NCBI GenBank assembly: GCA_039090855.1
Contig: CM077022.1
Location: 71,634,971 to 71,698,970 of the forward strand
DNA length: 64,000 nt
Direction: 5' to 3'
Source: Macrothele yani
Lineage: Eukaryota; Arthropoda; Arachnida; Araneae; Macrothelidae
Below the pieces are notes generated by a model. The model saw only the letters and a list, made by a program, of their open reading frames with translations, ran no database searches and was not told where the DNA came from. Position numbers and translations under genes: made by a program. Shown here piece by piece: positions 20,335 through 29,999 of the stretch (the stretch's first letter is position 1; every line of letters begins with the position of its first letter).

Positions 20335-22438
20335 GTAACGTATACTCTAGATTCAGTTTCTTTTTGATTTTACTATCTCTTGTTATTTTATTTTCCTATG
20401 CAAATTATCTTCTCACTTAACGAGATGTTGTTTCTCCCACTGAATTATATGTGGCAACGAGTGTAAGTCATGACGTGGTGGTATGCAGTATCATCATCAT
20501 CATCATTGTCAACCATTATCAATCCACTGCTGGACGAAGGTCTCCCCAAGTTTCCTCCACAACGGTCTGTTTTGTGCCAGTCTCCTCCATGTCACCCCTG
20601 CATACTTTCGAATTTCATCCACCCATCTCCCATGTGGTCTCCTTCTGGGTCTTTTCCTGTCCCTTGGAATCCAATCTAAAATTTCGGCTGTCCATCGATG
20701 ATCTGTCCTTCTGGCAGTATGTCCAGCCCATTGCCATTTCAGGGATTTAACTCTGATCATGATGTCTTCCACTCTTGTCATTTTTCGGATCCACGAGTTC
20801 CTCTTCTTATCTCTCCTGGTTACACCAAGCATGCACCTCTCCATGCTTTTTGAGTTGTCTGCAGCCTTTGTATGTCTCTTTTAGTTAAGGTCCACGTCTC
20901 TGCACCATACGTAAGCACTGGAAGGATGCATTGATCAAACACTTTTCTTTTAAGACATAATGGCATATTGCTCTTGAAAATTATGCTGTTTCTTCCAAAA
21001 GCTCTCCAGGCAAGTTTTGTACGCCGATTAATTTCTTCATCAATGTGACCCTCACTTGATATCTGCTGTCCAAGATAAACGTACGTGTCTGTTATCTCCA
21101 GCTTTTCTCCATCAATCGATAAATCTTCATTTCTTGTAAAAGCATTGAACATCACTTTTGTCTTCTGAAAGTTCATTTTTAATCCCACTTCTTTACTCTT
21201 GTCAGCAAGTTCCTGGATCATACTCTGCAGCTCTGATGGGCTAGTTGCAAAAATGACTACGTCATCAGCAAAACGAAGGTGGGTTAGATAATCTCCATTA
21301 ATCTTTATCCCCTTGTTTTCCCAGCTCAGTGACTGAAAAACACCCTCCAATGTGGCATTAAAGAGCTTCGGAGATATGGTGTCACCTTGTCTCACTCCCT
21401 TTCCAATTTTTATGTGTGTTGTATTTTCAAACAGCCTAATCTTTGCACTTGCATTTTCATAGATGTTATTAATAATATTAATGTATGCATCTTCAATACC
21501 GCAGGTTTTCAGAGCCATTGTAACTGCTGATGGTTTCACTGAATCAAAGGCTTTTTCATAATCGATAAAAGCCATGCACAATGGAAGTTCATATTCCCTC
21601 GCTCTTTCAATTAGTTCTCTCAGCACGTGGATATGATCTATTGTGCTGTAGCCACTCCTGAATCCAGCTTGTTCTCTCGGTTGAGCCATGTGCAGTGTTA
21701 CCTTCAAGTGGTGTGAAAGAACTTTAGTGAAGATTTTATAAACTACTGATAGGAGGCTGATAGGTCTGTAGTTTCCGAGATCCTCAATGTCACCTTTCTT
21801 ATGTAGCAGGATCATTGTAGCGGTGTTCCAATCCTCAGGAATCTTTCCTTCATTAAGTATATATGATATATATATATATATATATATAGGCGCGCTCAAG
21901 TATACCGAGGAGCTTCGTTTTATATGTGATAGGTTCTTCCTGATTATTGATATGCGATTTACCTACTTTTCTACGATATTACGATAGTACGAAAGTTCGG
22001 GCTATCAGTAGTTGTGTTATTTTGGATTGTGTATTTGAGTAATACCAGGAGCTCCCCAATAAAAGGTTAAAAGTGAGTACGTTTTCTTAGTTCATTTTAT
22101 TTGTCAGACCTCTGTCTGGCCGTTAAGTCTATTTCATTGAGTGTTTACGTTAAGTTCAGGGTATATTGTGTTTACCGCTCTAATAAGGAGCCTTCAAGGT
22201 ACTAATGTACTAAAACCGAAGTTATATTACTGATATTCAAGATAATGAGGAACGTTGAGTAAAAATAAATTCCATATTCTTGGAATTTATTGCACGTGCG
22301 TGTCTTACCTAAACAAACTCTAGCACTTTGAAGATTAAGCACACTTTAGCTACGTCAAGTAACATTTCAATAACCCTAACGTGACTTAACGTAAGCTTTC
22401 CTGCACTACACGTCCAGCCGGAGAATTTTATTCATTAT
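20335..22438. mobile_element. Unidentified 2.1-kb insertion in Tc1-C (holds an RTE copy)
   Basis: The edges are fixed by the break in family C and the 6-bp repeat AGGTAT (20329-20334, 22439-22444). Excluding the RTE copy, about 150 bp on the left and 560 bp on the right remain. I see no inverted repeats, no TG...CA ends and no ORF in them. AATAAAAGG at 22059 could be a polyadenylation-like signal. It might be a solo LTR, another non-autonomous element, or two separate events. Confidence 0.5.
20487..21870 (-). pseudogene. RTE-type LINE, RT and C-terminus, 5' truncated
   Basis: The longest RTE copy here. From its 5' side: [42 protein letters not shown] (motif A), GVRQGDTISPKLF, LRFADDVVIF (catalytic), VYLGQQISSEGH, TYGAETWTLTKRDIQ and MERCMLGVTRRDKK, with the end WIDNG at 20509. 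A 2-base deletion near 20848 breaks the frame. The endonuclease half is missing and the 5' side ends in (TA)n. The 3' tail is ATC repeats (GAT in sense). Confidence 0.9.
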
Positions 22439-22825
22439 AGGTATCTGAACATCGTTGCGGATCAAGTTCACCCATTCATGGTAACTGTGTTCCCTACTGG
22501 TGATGGGCATTACCAAGAGGAAAATGCGCCATGCCACACCGTCAGAATTGTGAAGGTGTGGTTCGAGAGACATGCTGGTGACTTACTGTTAATGTCCTGG
22601 CTTCCAAATTCACCTGACATGAACCCAATCGAACATTTGTGGTTCGTTTTGGGAAAGCGGGTTCGCGCTAAATCACCACAACCCCGAAATGTACGGGGAC
22701 TGGAGGACCTGCTGTTGACATTATGGTACCAGATACCCCAGGACACCTATCGGCACCTCATCGAATCGATGCCTCGCCGAGTGACCGCTGTTTTGCGGGC
22801 TCAAGGGGGTCCTACAGCTTATTAG
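22439..22825 (+). pseudogene. Tc1 family C transposase, C-terminal part
   Basis: An open frame covers YLNIVADQVH, FPTGDGHYQEENAPCHT, PNSPDMNPIEHLWF and IESMPRRVTAVLR, ending GGPTAY at 22825. The second catalytic Asp is replaced by Glu (QEEN in place of QQDN), so it is inactive even if rejoined. The Glu of the triad (PIEHLW) is present. Confidence 0.85.
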
Positions 22826-22857
22826 GTAGGTGGTCATAATGCAATGGCTTATCGGTG

Positions 22858-23264
22858 TATATGTATGTACTATATTTACTCGCATTTTCTTCTATTTAAC
22901 TTTTTCATCAAATCAGGAGGTTGTTACACATTTTATCACACACAACAAATTTGATTGAACAATAGTTGAAAGGTTGTACATTTTGATTAATAATCTACGA
23001 ATTCATGATAAGTTTTGTAATCTAATCAAATGTTTTCATTTAAATTCTAAATCTTTTTTTTATTTCAATAACTAATAATTTAACCTAAATCCTAAAGCAA
23101 AATTGGATGTGACCTTAAAGTGAGGCAGCAGTTTGAGAGAAGGGTAACAAAGGGTTTTGTGAAAATTGAAACCGCTTCTTTAATTAAAGCACAGGAGAAG
23201 AGCCGCGAAGTGTATGCAACAAAACATCACATAAAATATTACTTTCACAATAGCAACAATACTA
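22858..23264. other. Unassigned AT-rich sequence
   Basis: No ORF of note and no terminal repeats. It forms the left flank of the TRIM that follows. Confidence 0.4.
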
Positions 23265-23331
23265 TGCGACGTACATGCCAGCAGGACGCACACGACATAA
23301 AGGCAGATAGCAGTCACAACGAACGTCCGCG

Positions 23332-23343
23332 TAGCTCAATTGG
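23332..23343 (+). promoter_or_regulatory. Pol III A-box-like element in LTR1
   Basis: TAGCTCAATTGG fits the A-box consensus TRGCNNARYNGG. It recurs in LTR2 and in every other copy. Confidence 0.75.
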
Positions 23344-23375
23344 TAGAGTGACTTATTCCGGAATGAGAGGACCCG

Positions 23376-23386
23376 GGTTCGAGCCC
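23376..23386 (+). promoter_or_regulatory. Pol III B-box-like element in LTR1
   Basis: GGTTCGAGCCC is close to the B-box consensus GGTTCGANTCC and lies 32 bp after the A box, as in a tRNA gene. Confidence 0.75.
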
Positions 23387-23427
23387 CGGCGTGGACAAAA
23401 ATGACGGAGAAATTTACTTCGTTATAA

Positions 23428-23439
23428 TGGCGCCCGAAC
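23428..23439 (+). promoter_or_regulatory. Primer-binding site of the TRIM (tRNA-Lys type)
   Basis: TGGCGCCCGAAC follows LTR1 after one spacer base. The sequence is complementary to the 3' end of lysine tRNAs used as primers by many retroelements. Confidence 0.8.
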
Positions 23440-23952
23440 TTTTCGGATGACCTGGCCGTTCAAAATCTCGCAATGGTGTGATGTTCTTTCCACACCGCGA
23501 GAGAGGAAAAATAAGAGAACCCCTTCTCCAGCGCTTCAAAAAATAAATGTGTGTGACGTTGCATTCCACACACCAGATTGACTGGGAGTTCTCAGGTGCA
23601 CGTTCTAAAGCGGATGGCCGTCTACGACGATTCATGGTCACGGCTGACCCGTGGGCCATGCCCCCGGCCCTCTTTGGGGGATGGGGGGGGAGGAGATTTG
23701 AAGTACCTGCCAGCAGGACGCACACGACATAAAGGCAGATAGCAGTCTGAACGAACGTCCGCGTAGCTCAATTGGTAGAGTGTCTTATTCCGGAATGAGG
23801 GGACCCGGGTTCGAGCCCCGGCGTGGACAAAAATGACGGAGAAATTTACTTCGTTATAACTAACGAAACGTAATTCAAAAGGGATGAAGTAATTTCCAGA
23901 AACAAATTTTTATACGGGGGCCCCTTCCGGACCGTGCAGTATTCAGATGCGT

Positions 23953-23988
23953 CTTTAGCGACCACCATGAGCAACTCTAAGGGCTGCA
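23953..23988 (-). mobile_element. Short SINE-A fragment
   Basis: About 36 bp (TTTAGCGACCACCATGAGC...) match the conserved SINE-A 3' block with several changes. Confidence 0.55.
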
Positions 23989-23990
23989 CG

Positions 23991-24511
23991 CAGCAAAACG
24001 AAGGTGGGTTAGATAATCTCGATTAATCTTTATCCATTTGTTTTCCCAGTTCAGTGATTGAAAGACATTTTCCAATGTAGCATTAAAGAGCTTCGGAGAT
24101 ATGGTGTCACCTTGTCTCACTCCTTTTCCAATTTTTATGTGTGTTGTATTTTCAAACAGCCGAATCTTTGCACTTGCATTTTCATAGATGTTATTAATAA
24201 TATTAATGTACGCATCTTCAATACCGCAGGATTTCAGAGCCAATGTAACTGCTGATGGTTTCACCGAATCAAAGGCTTTTTCATAATCGATAAAAGCCAT
24301 GCACAATGGAAGTTCATATTCCCTCGCTCTTTCAATTAGTTCTCTCAGTACGTGGATATGATATCTATTGTGCTGTAGCCACTCCTGAATCCAGCTTGTT
24401 CTCTCGGTTGAGCCATGTCCAGTGTTACCTTCAAGCGGTGTAAAAGAACTTTAGTGAAGATTTTATAAACCACTGATAGGAGGCTGATAGGTCTGTAGTT
24501 CCTGAGATCCT

Positions 24512-24516
<5 letters not shown>
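23991..24516 (-). pseudogene. RTE reverse transcriptase, inverted 5' segment
   Basis: On the minus strand: [59 protein letters not shown] and the last codons THLRFA before the catalytic DD. A small insertion disrupts the STIDI region near 24360. Confidence 0.85.
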
Positions 24517-24547
<31 letters not shown>

Positions 24548-24713
24548 TATATTGACAAAAGTCACCGAACACTCCTTCAAAAGCAAATGAACGGATACGT
24601 TGCGTTGTTAAGATGAGCGGTACAGCTGCAAACGTTATAAAAACAAGCCTGCAGTTGACCGCAATCATATCGCACTGGGAGGTTGAGTGAAAAGGTAGCG
24701 GCGGGAGATAACT

Positions 24714-25693
24714 GACTTTGAGAAAGGAAAGATTGTTTTGGTGTTATATTCGTGGGTTGTCCAAGAGAAGCCGAGAAGGGTTTAAACATACCCAAGTTAA
24801 CTGTTTTGGATGTACTGAATAAGTGGAAGACACATGGCGTGCCTAAAGCAGCAAAACGTACCGGCAGACCAAAGAAAATCGGTGATAGAGGACGTCAAAG
24901 CCTAAGGAGAGTCGTTACAGCTATTCGACGGAGTACCGCACAAGACTTCAGTGTATATGTGAGTAAAATTGCTGGAACCTCAGTATGTACTCGTACCATT
25001 CGCAAAGAACTTCATTCTATGGGTTACCGTGGTCGTGCTGCTGCTCATACGCTTTTCATCTCCACTCGGAATGCTACTCTTCGTTAAGCACGGTGTAAAG
25101 AACATTTATCGAGGACCATAGATCAATGGAAACGGGTCCTATGGACTGATGAATCCAGATACACGATTCATCAGTGTAATGGCCGTGTGTGGGTATGGCG
25201 GCAGCCGGGGAACGCTATTTACCACAGTGTACTGTTCCTACGGTCAAGTTTGAAGCTGTCAGTGTAATTGTGTAGAAGTGTTTTTCGTGGTATGGTCTCG
25301 GCCCATTGGTTATCGTGGACAAACCTGTTAACCAGCACGTCTACCACGATATTCTGGACAATTATGCCATACCAACTCTGCGACAATACCATGGCACCGA
25401 ACCGTGTTGGTACCAGCAGGATAATTCACCGAGCCATAAACAAGGACTGTTACGGCGTGTAATTCCGTATCGTGTGTGGACTGGCCAGCACAGAGTCCTG
25501 ATCTTAATCCCATAGAGCACCTATGGGATGAATTGCAGCACCGCATAAGAAGTTAGGAACCAAGGTCTACTAAGCAACAGTTAGCGGCAGATGGAAGCAC
25601 GTACCTATCGCTGTGTTCGAAAACGTTGTCAAAGGCATGTCTCTATGTGTCAGTGCATGCATTAATGTCAAAGGTGGACCGACACCGTACTAA
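24714..25693 (+). pseudogene. Tc1-like transposase, family B copy 2 (broken)
   Basis: The longest frame (24752-25087) covers LNIPKLTVLDVLNKWKTHG, RTGRPKKIGDRGRQ, the second helix-turn-helix and ELHSMGYRGRAAAHT. A stop follows STRNATLR. The first catalytic block is intact (VLWTDESRYTIHQ, near 25136). The second (WYQQDNSPSHKQG, near 25412) and the third (SPDLNPIEHL region near 25496-25520) lie in other frames. The end is GPTPY with stop at 25691. Confidence 0.82.
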
Positions 25694-25824
25694 TGTATGT
25701 CAATAAATGCTATGTTGTGTTCCAAAACCTTGTCAAAGGCATGTCTCTATGTGTCAGTGCATGCATTAAGGTCAAAGGTGGACCGACACCGTACTAATGT
25801 ATGTCAATAAATGCTATGTTGTGT
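25613..25824 (+). repeat. 104-bp tandem duplication inside Tc1-B copy 2
   Basis: GTGTTCGAAAACGTTGTC at 25613 recurs at 25717 with two changes, and the following 90 bp, including the transposase end and stop, are nearly identical. The other two family B copies do not show it. Confidence 0.85.
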
Positions 25825-25865
25825 TTCTCTTCTAGGTGTCCGGTGACTTTTGTCAATATATATAT

Positions 25866-26645
25866 TCTAACCCACCTTCGTTTTGCTGATGACGTAGTCA
25901 TTTTTGCAACTACCCCATCAGAGCTGCAGAGTATGATCCAGGAACTTGCTGACAAGAGTAAAGAAGTGGGATTAAAATGAACTTTCAGAAGACAAAAGTG
26001 ATGTTCAATGCTTTTACAAGAAATGAAGATTTATCGATTGATGGAGAAAAAGTGGAGATAACAGATACGTATGTTTATCTTGGACAGCAGATATCAAATG
26101 AGGGTCACATTGATGAAGAAATTAATCGGCGTACAAAACTTGCCTGGAGAGCTTTTGGAAGAAACAGCATAATTTTCAAGAGCAATATGCCATTATGTCT
26201 TAAAAGAAAAGTGTTTGATCAATGCATCCTTCCAGTGCTTACGTATGGTGCAGAGACGTGGACCTTAACTAAAAGAGACATACAAAGGCTGCAGACAACT
26301 CAAAGAAGCATGGAGAGGTGCATGCTTGGTATAACCAGGAGAGATAAGAAGAGGAACTCGTGGATCCGAAAAATGACGAGAGTGGAAGACATCATGATCA
26401 GAGTTAAATCTCTGAAATGGCAATGGGCTGGACATACTGCCAGAAGGACAGACCGTAGATGGACAGCCGAAATTTTAGATTGGATTCCAAGGGACAGGAA
26501 AAGACCCAGAAAAAGACCACATGGGAGATGGGTGGATGAAATTCGTAAATATGCGGGAGTGACATGGAGGAGACTGGCACAAGACAGACCGTTGTGGAGG
26601 AAACTTGGGGAGACCTTCGTCCAGCAGTGGATTGATAATGGTTGA
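25866..26645 (+). pseudogene. RTE reverse transcriptase, 3' segment in sense
   Basis: It starts at LTHLRFADDVVIF, so the catalytic motif is here. From MNFQKTKVMFNAF (25977) the frame is open through VYLGQQISNEGH, GAETWTLTKRDIQR, MERCMLGITRRDKK and KRPHGRWVDEIRK to the stop at 26645. One base difference before 25977 (ATGA) interrupts the frame. This is the best-preserved RTE 3' end in the window. Confidence 0.88.
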
Positions 26646-26647
26646 CA

Positions 26648-26699
26648 ATGATGATGATGATGATGATGATGATATATATATATATATATATATATATTA
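26648..26699 (+). repeat. (GAT)n-(AT)n microsatellite at an RTE 3' tail
   Basis: Eight GAT-like units followed by about 13 AT units. The GAT part is the normal RTE tail; the AT part may be a later expansion. Confidence 0.85.
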
Positions 26700-26745
26700 T
26701 GCGTTCGCGTGTTTATATCAGTTATATCCATTTATATACAGTATA

Positions 26746-27932
26746 CACTTAGAGACAGCTGGCGTTATGCAAATGTGGCGCTGTGGGCGGCACTGTAAAC
26801 GGAAATGACATGACGTATGCAGCGATATGACAATATAAGGAGTGATGCGACGGGTATCAGTAAGAGTCGGACGCAGTATACGAAGAATCTAAGCGCATTT
26901 GATCGTGGGCCAATTGTCGGGTTCCGACGAATAGGTCACTCCATCTCGGAAGTCGTGTAGGCACTGGGATTTTCACGAGTCACTGTGTCACGGGTGCACC
27001 TTGAGTACATCGAATCCGGTAAAACCATCCCTGCAAGGGCCAACTACCGTGGACAACAGCTTGCGGATGAGCGGGGTCATCGTCGGCTAGCTCGCATTGT
27101 AACAGCGGATAGACGGGCCACAGTGCCAGAAATCAATCGGCAATTTAACGCTGGTGCACAAAAACGTGTAAGCAGCCGCACCGTCCAGAACCATCTCCTC
27201 GCTATGGGGTACAGAAGCCATCGTCCCACGAGGCTACCGCTGTTGACCGCACATCACAGGGTGCAAAGAATAGCATGGGCGCGGGAACATCGCCACTGGA
27301 CCCTAGGCATGTGGAAAAAATGTTGCTTGGACTGATGAGTCAAATTCACGTTGGTACATGCGGATGGTAGGATACGAGTACGGCGCAAACCGCATGAAGC
27401 GATGGATCTTTCTTGCCAGCAGGGTACTCTTCAAGCTGGTGGGGGTGGCATTCTCGTCTGGGGACTGTTTACGTGGACTGAAATGGGACCCCTGGTACGT
27501 GTGACATCGTCCTTCACAGGTCCACGTTACCGGAATATCCTGGATGACCATTTGCTCCCGTTTGTGCTTCTTCAACATCCCGATGGCGACTTCATCCTGC
27601 AACAAGACAATGTAGCTCCCGAATTGTATCCGAATGGTTGGATGAACACTCCACCGACGTGACCTCGCTTCCTTGACCAGCTAAGTCACCTGACTTCAAT
27701 CCCATCGAGCACATCTGGGATACCATCGAGAGAGATGTTCGAGGCTCTGACCCCCTCCATCAAATCTTCGTGAACTGTGGGAGCTTGTTCAGGGGTCGTG
27801 GATCTGTATGGCTTCCCAACGCTTCCGGTGTATTGTCGAGTCCATGCCGAAACGAATCGCTGCCGTCATCAGGGCGAAAAGTTGTGCTACACGTTACCAG
27901 ACTGGTATCTTTAATTCAATTGCTCTTCAGTG
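26746..27932 (+). mobile_element. Tc1-like element, family E copy 1 (transposase broken)
   Basis: The left end has lost about 15 bp of the repeat (CACTTAGAGACAGCTGGCG). The right end, reversed, is CACTGAAGAGCAATTGAATT. TA is at 26744-26745 and 27933-27934. Transposase pieces on the plus strand: IPARANYRGQQLADERG, SSRTVQNHLLAMGYRSHR, a shifted WTDES, VRRKPHEAMD, LQAGGGGILVWGLFTW, FILQQDN and, after a frame change, PDFNPIEHIWD. Breaks include the lost start ATG, a TAG near 26959, a frameshift near 27340 and the 10-bp deletion after QQDN shared with copy 3. Confidence 0.85.
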
Positions 27933-27934
27933 TA

Positions 27935-29139
27935 CACTGAAGTTCCAAAAGTCATGGTATAGCAGTATGAATTTTTTAACTGGCGCTGCCGTTGTATAAA
28001 GGCTTCCACGCACGCCACGATTTTCATCAGTTGCGTGGAGTAATCTCGTGAATCTGGTTGAACCACTACCAGTAGGATTATGGCAAGACGACGTGAATTA
28101 TCGGAGTTTGAACGAGGCATGGTAGCAAGAGCCAGACGGATGGGACAGTCAACATTCCTCGATCCACGGTGTCACGTGTGTACCGAGAATACCTCATGGA
28201 AGGCACACACCGTGGACAGCGCAATAGCCGACCACAGGTACTGAATGACCGTGACTAGCGGCGTCTGACCAGGATTGTCCATGCGAACAGACAAGGGACA
28301 CTGGCTGAAATAACATCCACATTCAATGCAGGAGGTACTAGAGACATATCGATCAGGTCAGTGCAGCATAATTTAGCGTCCATGGGTTATGGGAGCTGAC
28401 GACCCATCAGATTGTCTTTGTTAACACCACACAATATCAGACACAGCGCTTCAGCTGGGCTCATGAACACTGTAACTGGATCTTGAAAGTTTGGCAACAC
28501 GTAGCGTGGTCCGATGAGTCACGCTACCAGTTGTTACAAGCTGATGGTAGGGTTCGGGTGTGGCGCAGACCCCATGAGGCCATGGACCCAAGCTGTCAAC
28601 AAAGCACTGTGCAAGATGGTGGTGGTTCCGTACATGTCTGTGGCGTCTTTACGTTGCACGGCTTGAGTCCCCTGGTCCTCGAAAACACGTCATTAACCGG
28701 TAATCGCTTTGTTGCTCTGCTAGGTGACCATTTGCAGCCCTTCATGGACTTCATGTGCCCCAACAACGATGCGATTTTCCAGGCGGACAACGCACCATGA
28801 TAGGGACGATAGGGCCCAAGTTGTCCAAAATTGGTTCGATGAGCATTTTAGGCAGTTCCAACGGATGGTGTGGCCATCACGTTCGTCCGACATGAACCCA
28901 AAAGGGCACTTATGGGACGTGGTGGAAGGGTCCATTTGCACATTTGCATCAAAGATCCTGCACCTCCAAATACCAGGGAACTGTTGGCGGCTATTCAGAC
29001 GGCATGTCTCAACATCCCTCCAGAAGTCTTCCGACCACTTGTGGAATCGATGGCACGACGAGTTTCAGCACTTCGCCGGGCTGGAGGAGGTCCTACGCCA
29101 TACTAGGTTCGTATCCCATGACTTTTGGTCACTTCAGTG
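27935..29139 (+). mobile_element. Tc1-like element, family F copy 1
   Basis: Ends CACTGAAGTTCCAAAAGTCATG and, reversed, CACTGAAGTGACCAAAAGTC, with TA at 27933-27934 (shared with the neighbouring family E element) and 29140-29141. Length 1,205 bp. Confidence 0.88.
28080..29106 (+). pseudogene. Tc1-like transposase, family F copy 1 (frameshifts, stops)
   Basis: It starts MARRRELSEFERGMVA. The helix-turn-helix is damaged near 28140. VWQHVAWSDESRYQLLQAD holds the first catalytic Asp. VRVWRRPHEAMD and an intact IFQADNAP segment mark the second (Q-A-D-N in place of Q-Q-D-N). SSDMNPKGHLWDV has Lys-Gly at the position normally Ile-Glu, so the catalytic Glu is lost. The end is GGGPTPY at 29106. Confidence 0.85.
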
Positions 29140-29194
29140 TATAATAGGAATGTCAACACTATGGTTACAGCAGTCTAGTCATGTTGTCACAATA

Positions 29195-29440
29195 AGTGCT
29201 GAAAATAAGAGAACCATACTGTGCAGGAACCCCTGGTTCCTGCACAGTATGGTTCTTTTGAGAATATTGAGGATAATATCGTGTAACAAATCCGCCGTGG
29301 TGCTGTTGATAACTTTAGGGAAGTTGGTTTTCAATTCACATAGCGTGTGTGGATTAGTTTCATGCACTTTGCCTTTAAGGTTCCCCCACAAATAAAAGTC
29401 ACACCTACTGAGGTCAGGCAAACGAGGGGGCTACCGCCGT
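29195..29440 (-). pseudogene. Mariner-like transposase C-terminal scrap
   Basis: Minus-strand frame: PDLSRCDFYLWGNLKGKVHE, NPHTLCELKTNF, ADLLHDIILNIL. This is the third-Asp segment (CDF) and tail of a mariner-like transposase, different from the copies at 14.9 and 29.5 kb. It ends in the hairpin at 29210-29256. Confidence 0.65.
29210..29256. repeat. Perfect 22-bp inverted repeat (3-bp loop)
   Basis: The left arm AGAACCATACTGTGCAGG... (29210-29231) is mirrored without mismatch at 29235-29256. It lies at the end of the mariner-like scrap and could be a fused pair of terminal repeats. Confidence 0.9.
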
Positions 29441-29485
29441 TTGAACGTTGTCCGGTCAGCACTGAATACCTAATGCTCCTGCAGT

Positions 29486-29998
29486 ATGCGCTCCTCCTTC
29501 GAAAACCGTTTCAGTGACAGGTGCACGTTCATGTTACGAACGTACGTTATCCCTAGCTTGCAAGAGCGAGATGCAGTGAATCTATGCCCATTTATGCAGG
29601 ATGGAGCACCACCCCACATCGCACGTTCCATTAAGCAACTGCTGCAAGAGACGTTTGGCGCAAATCGTGTGTTGAGCCGACACTTTCCGAAGGCCTGGAC
29701 TCCTAGGTCACCAGACCTTACACCCTGGGATTTCTGGCTCTGGGGTTACCTAAAATCACAAGTGTACAGATGTCACCCCACTTCATTGGCCATCCTGAAA
29801 GATGCCATTCGACATCATGTGGCAGCTATACCACCGGACATGCTCTTCAATGCCGTCCATGGTGTTTTCTCTCGTCTGCAGGCAGTGCTGGAACAGGACG
29901 GCTATCACATTGAACACCTGGTACAATCAGGTGTCTATTTTTCTCGACACTTCCAACCGGTGGTTGCTGCGCCATCTGACGATGAAAAATGTATGTAA
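29486..29998 (+). pseudogene. Mariner-like transposase, C-terminal half (170 open codons)
   Basis: Open frame: RTYVIPSLQERDAVN, PFMQDGAPPHIARSIKQLL (second catalytic Asp), RHFPKAWTPRSPDLTPWDFW (third Asp), LWGYLKSQVYRCHP and a tail ending DDEKCM at 29998. The last two Asp are about 42 residues apart by my count. No first-Asp segment was found upstream, so the element is 5' truncated. The open frame suggests moderate age. Confidence 0.72.
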
Positions 29999-29999
29999 A

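Larger units (their letters stand above)
19661..22857 (+). mobile_element. Tc1-like element, family C copy 1, 5' truncated and split
   Basis: Family C sequence runs 19663-20334 and resumes at 22439-22857. The join falls inside the codons for TAVRYLNI when compared with the uninterrupted copy at 38.1-39.5 kb. AGGTAT is duplicated at the two edges. The right end (GGCTTATCGGTG) is followed by TA at 22858-22859. The left terminal repeat is missing because the family B element abuts at 19660. Confidence 0.82.
23265..23858 (+). mobile_element. Complete Helenus-like TRIM: two tRNA-like LTRs, PBS and PPT
   Basis: 594 bp. LTR1 is 23265-23426 and LTR2 23697-23858, both 162 bp and nearly identical. A primer-binding site TGGCGCCCGAAC starts one base after LTR1, and a purine tract with GGGGGG runs lies just before LTR2. 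The target duplication ACTA is at 23261-23264 and 23859-23862. There is no coding capacity, so gag/pol must come in trans. Each LTR carries Pol III-type A and B boxes. This fits the described TRIM group whose LTRs contain a tRNA-like sequence (Helenus), including its 4-bp duplication in animals. Confidence 0.88.
24545..25862 (+). mobile_element. Tc1-like element, family B copy 2
   Basis: The ends CTATATTGACAAAAGTCACC and, reversed, ATATTGACAAAAGTCACCGG are the family B terminal repeats. It is inserted at TA in a (TA)n tract. It is about 100 bp longer than copy 1 because of an internal tandem duplication near its right end. Confidence 0.85.
23991..26657 (+). mobile_element. RTE LINE with 5' inversion, interrupted by a Tc1
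   Basis: The 5' part of the copy lies inverted at 23991-24516 (minus strand) and the 3' part in sense at 25866-26645. The two share a breakpoint overlap of about 23 bp (CAGCAAAACGAAGGTGGG at 23991, its complement at 25866). This is the layout left by twin priming. A (TA)n stretch and Tc1-B copy 2 sit at the junction. The 3' tail is (GAT)n. Confidence 0.78.

Noticed and set aside
20820..21899. Host gene similar to 'craniofacial development protein 2'
   Set aside because: Databases sometimes use that label for RTE reverse transcriptases. The FADD catalytic motif, GAT tail and several copies show it is a retrotransposon.
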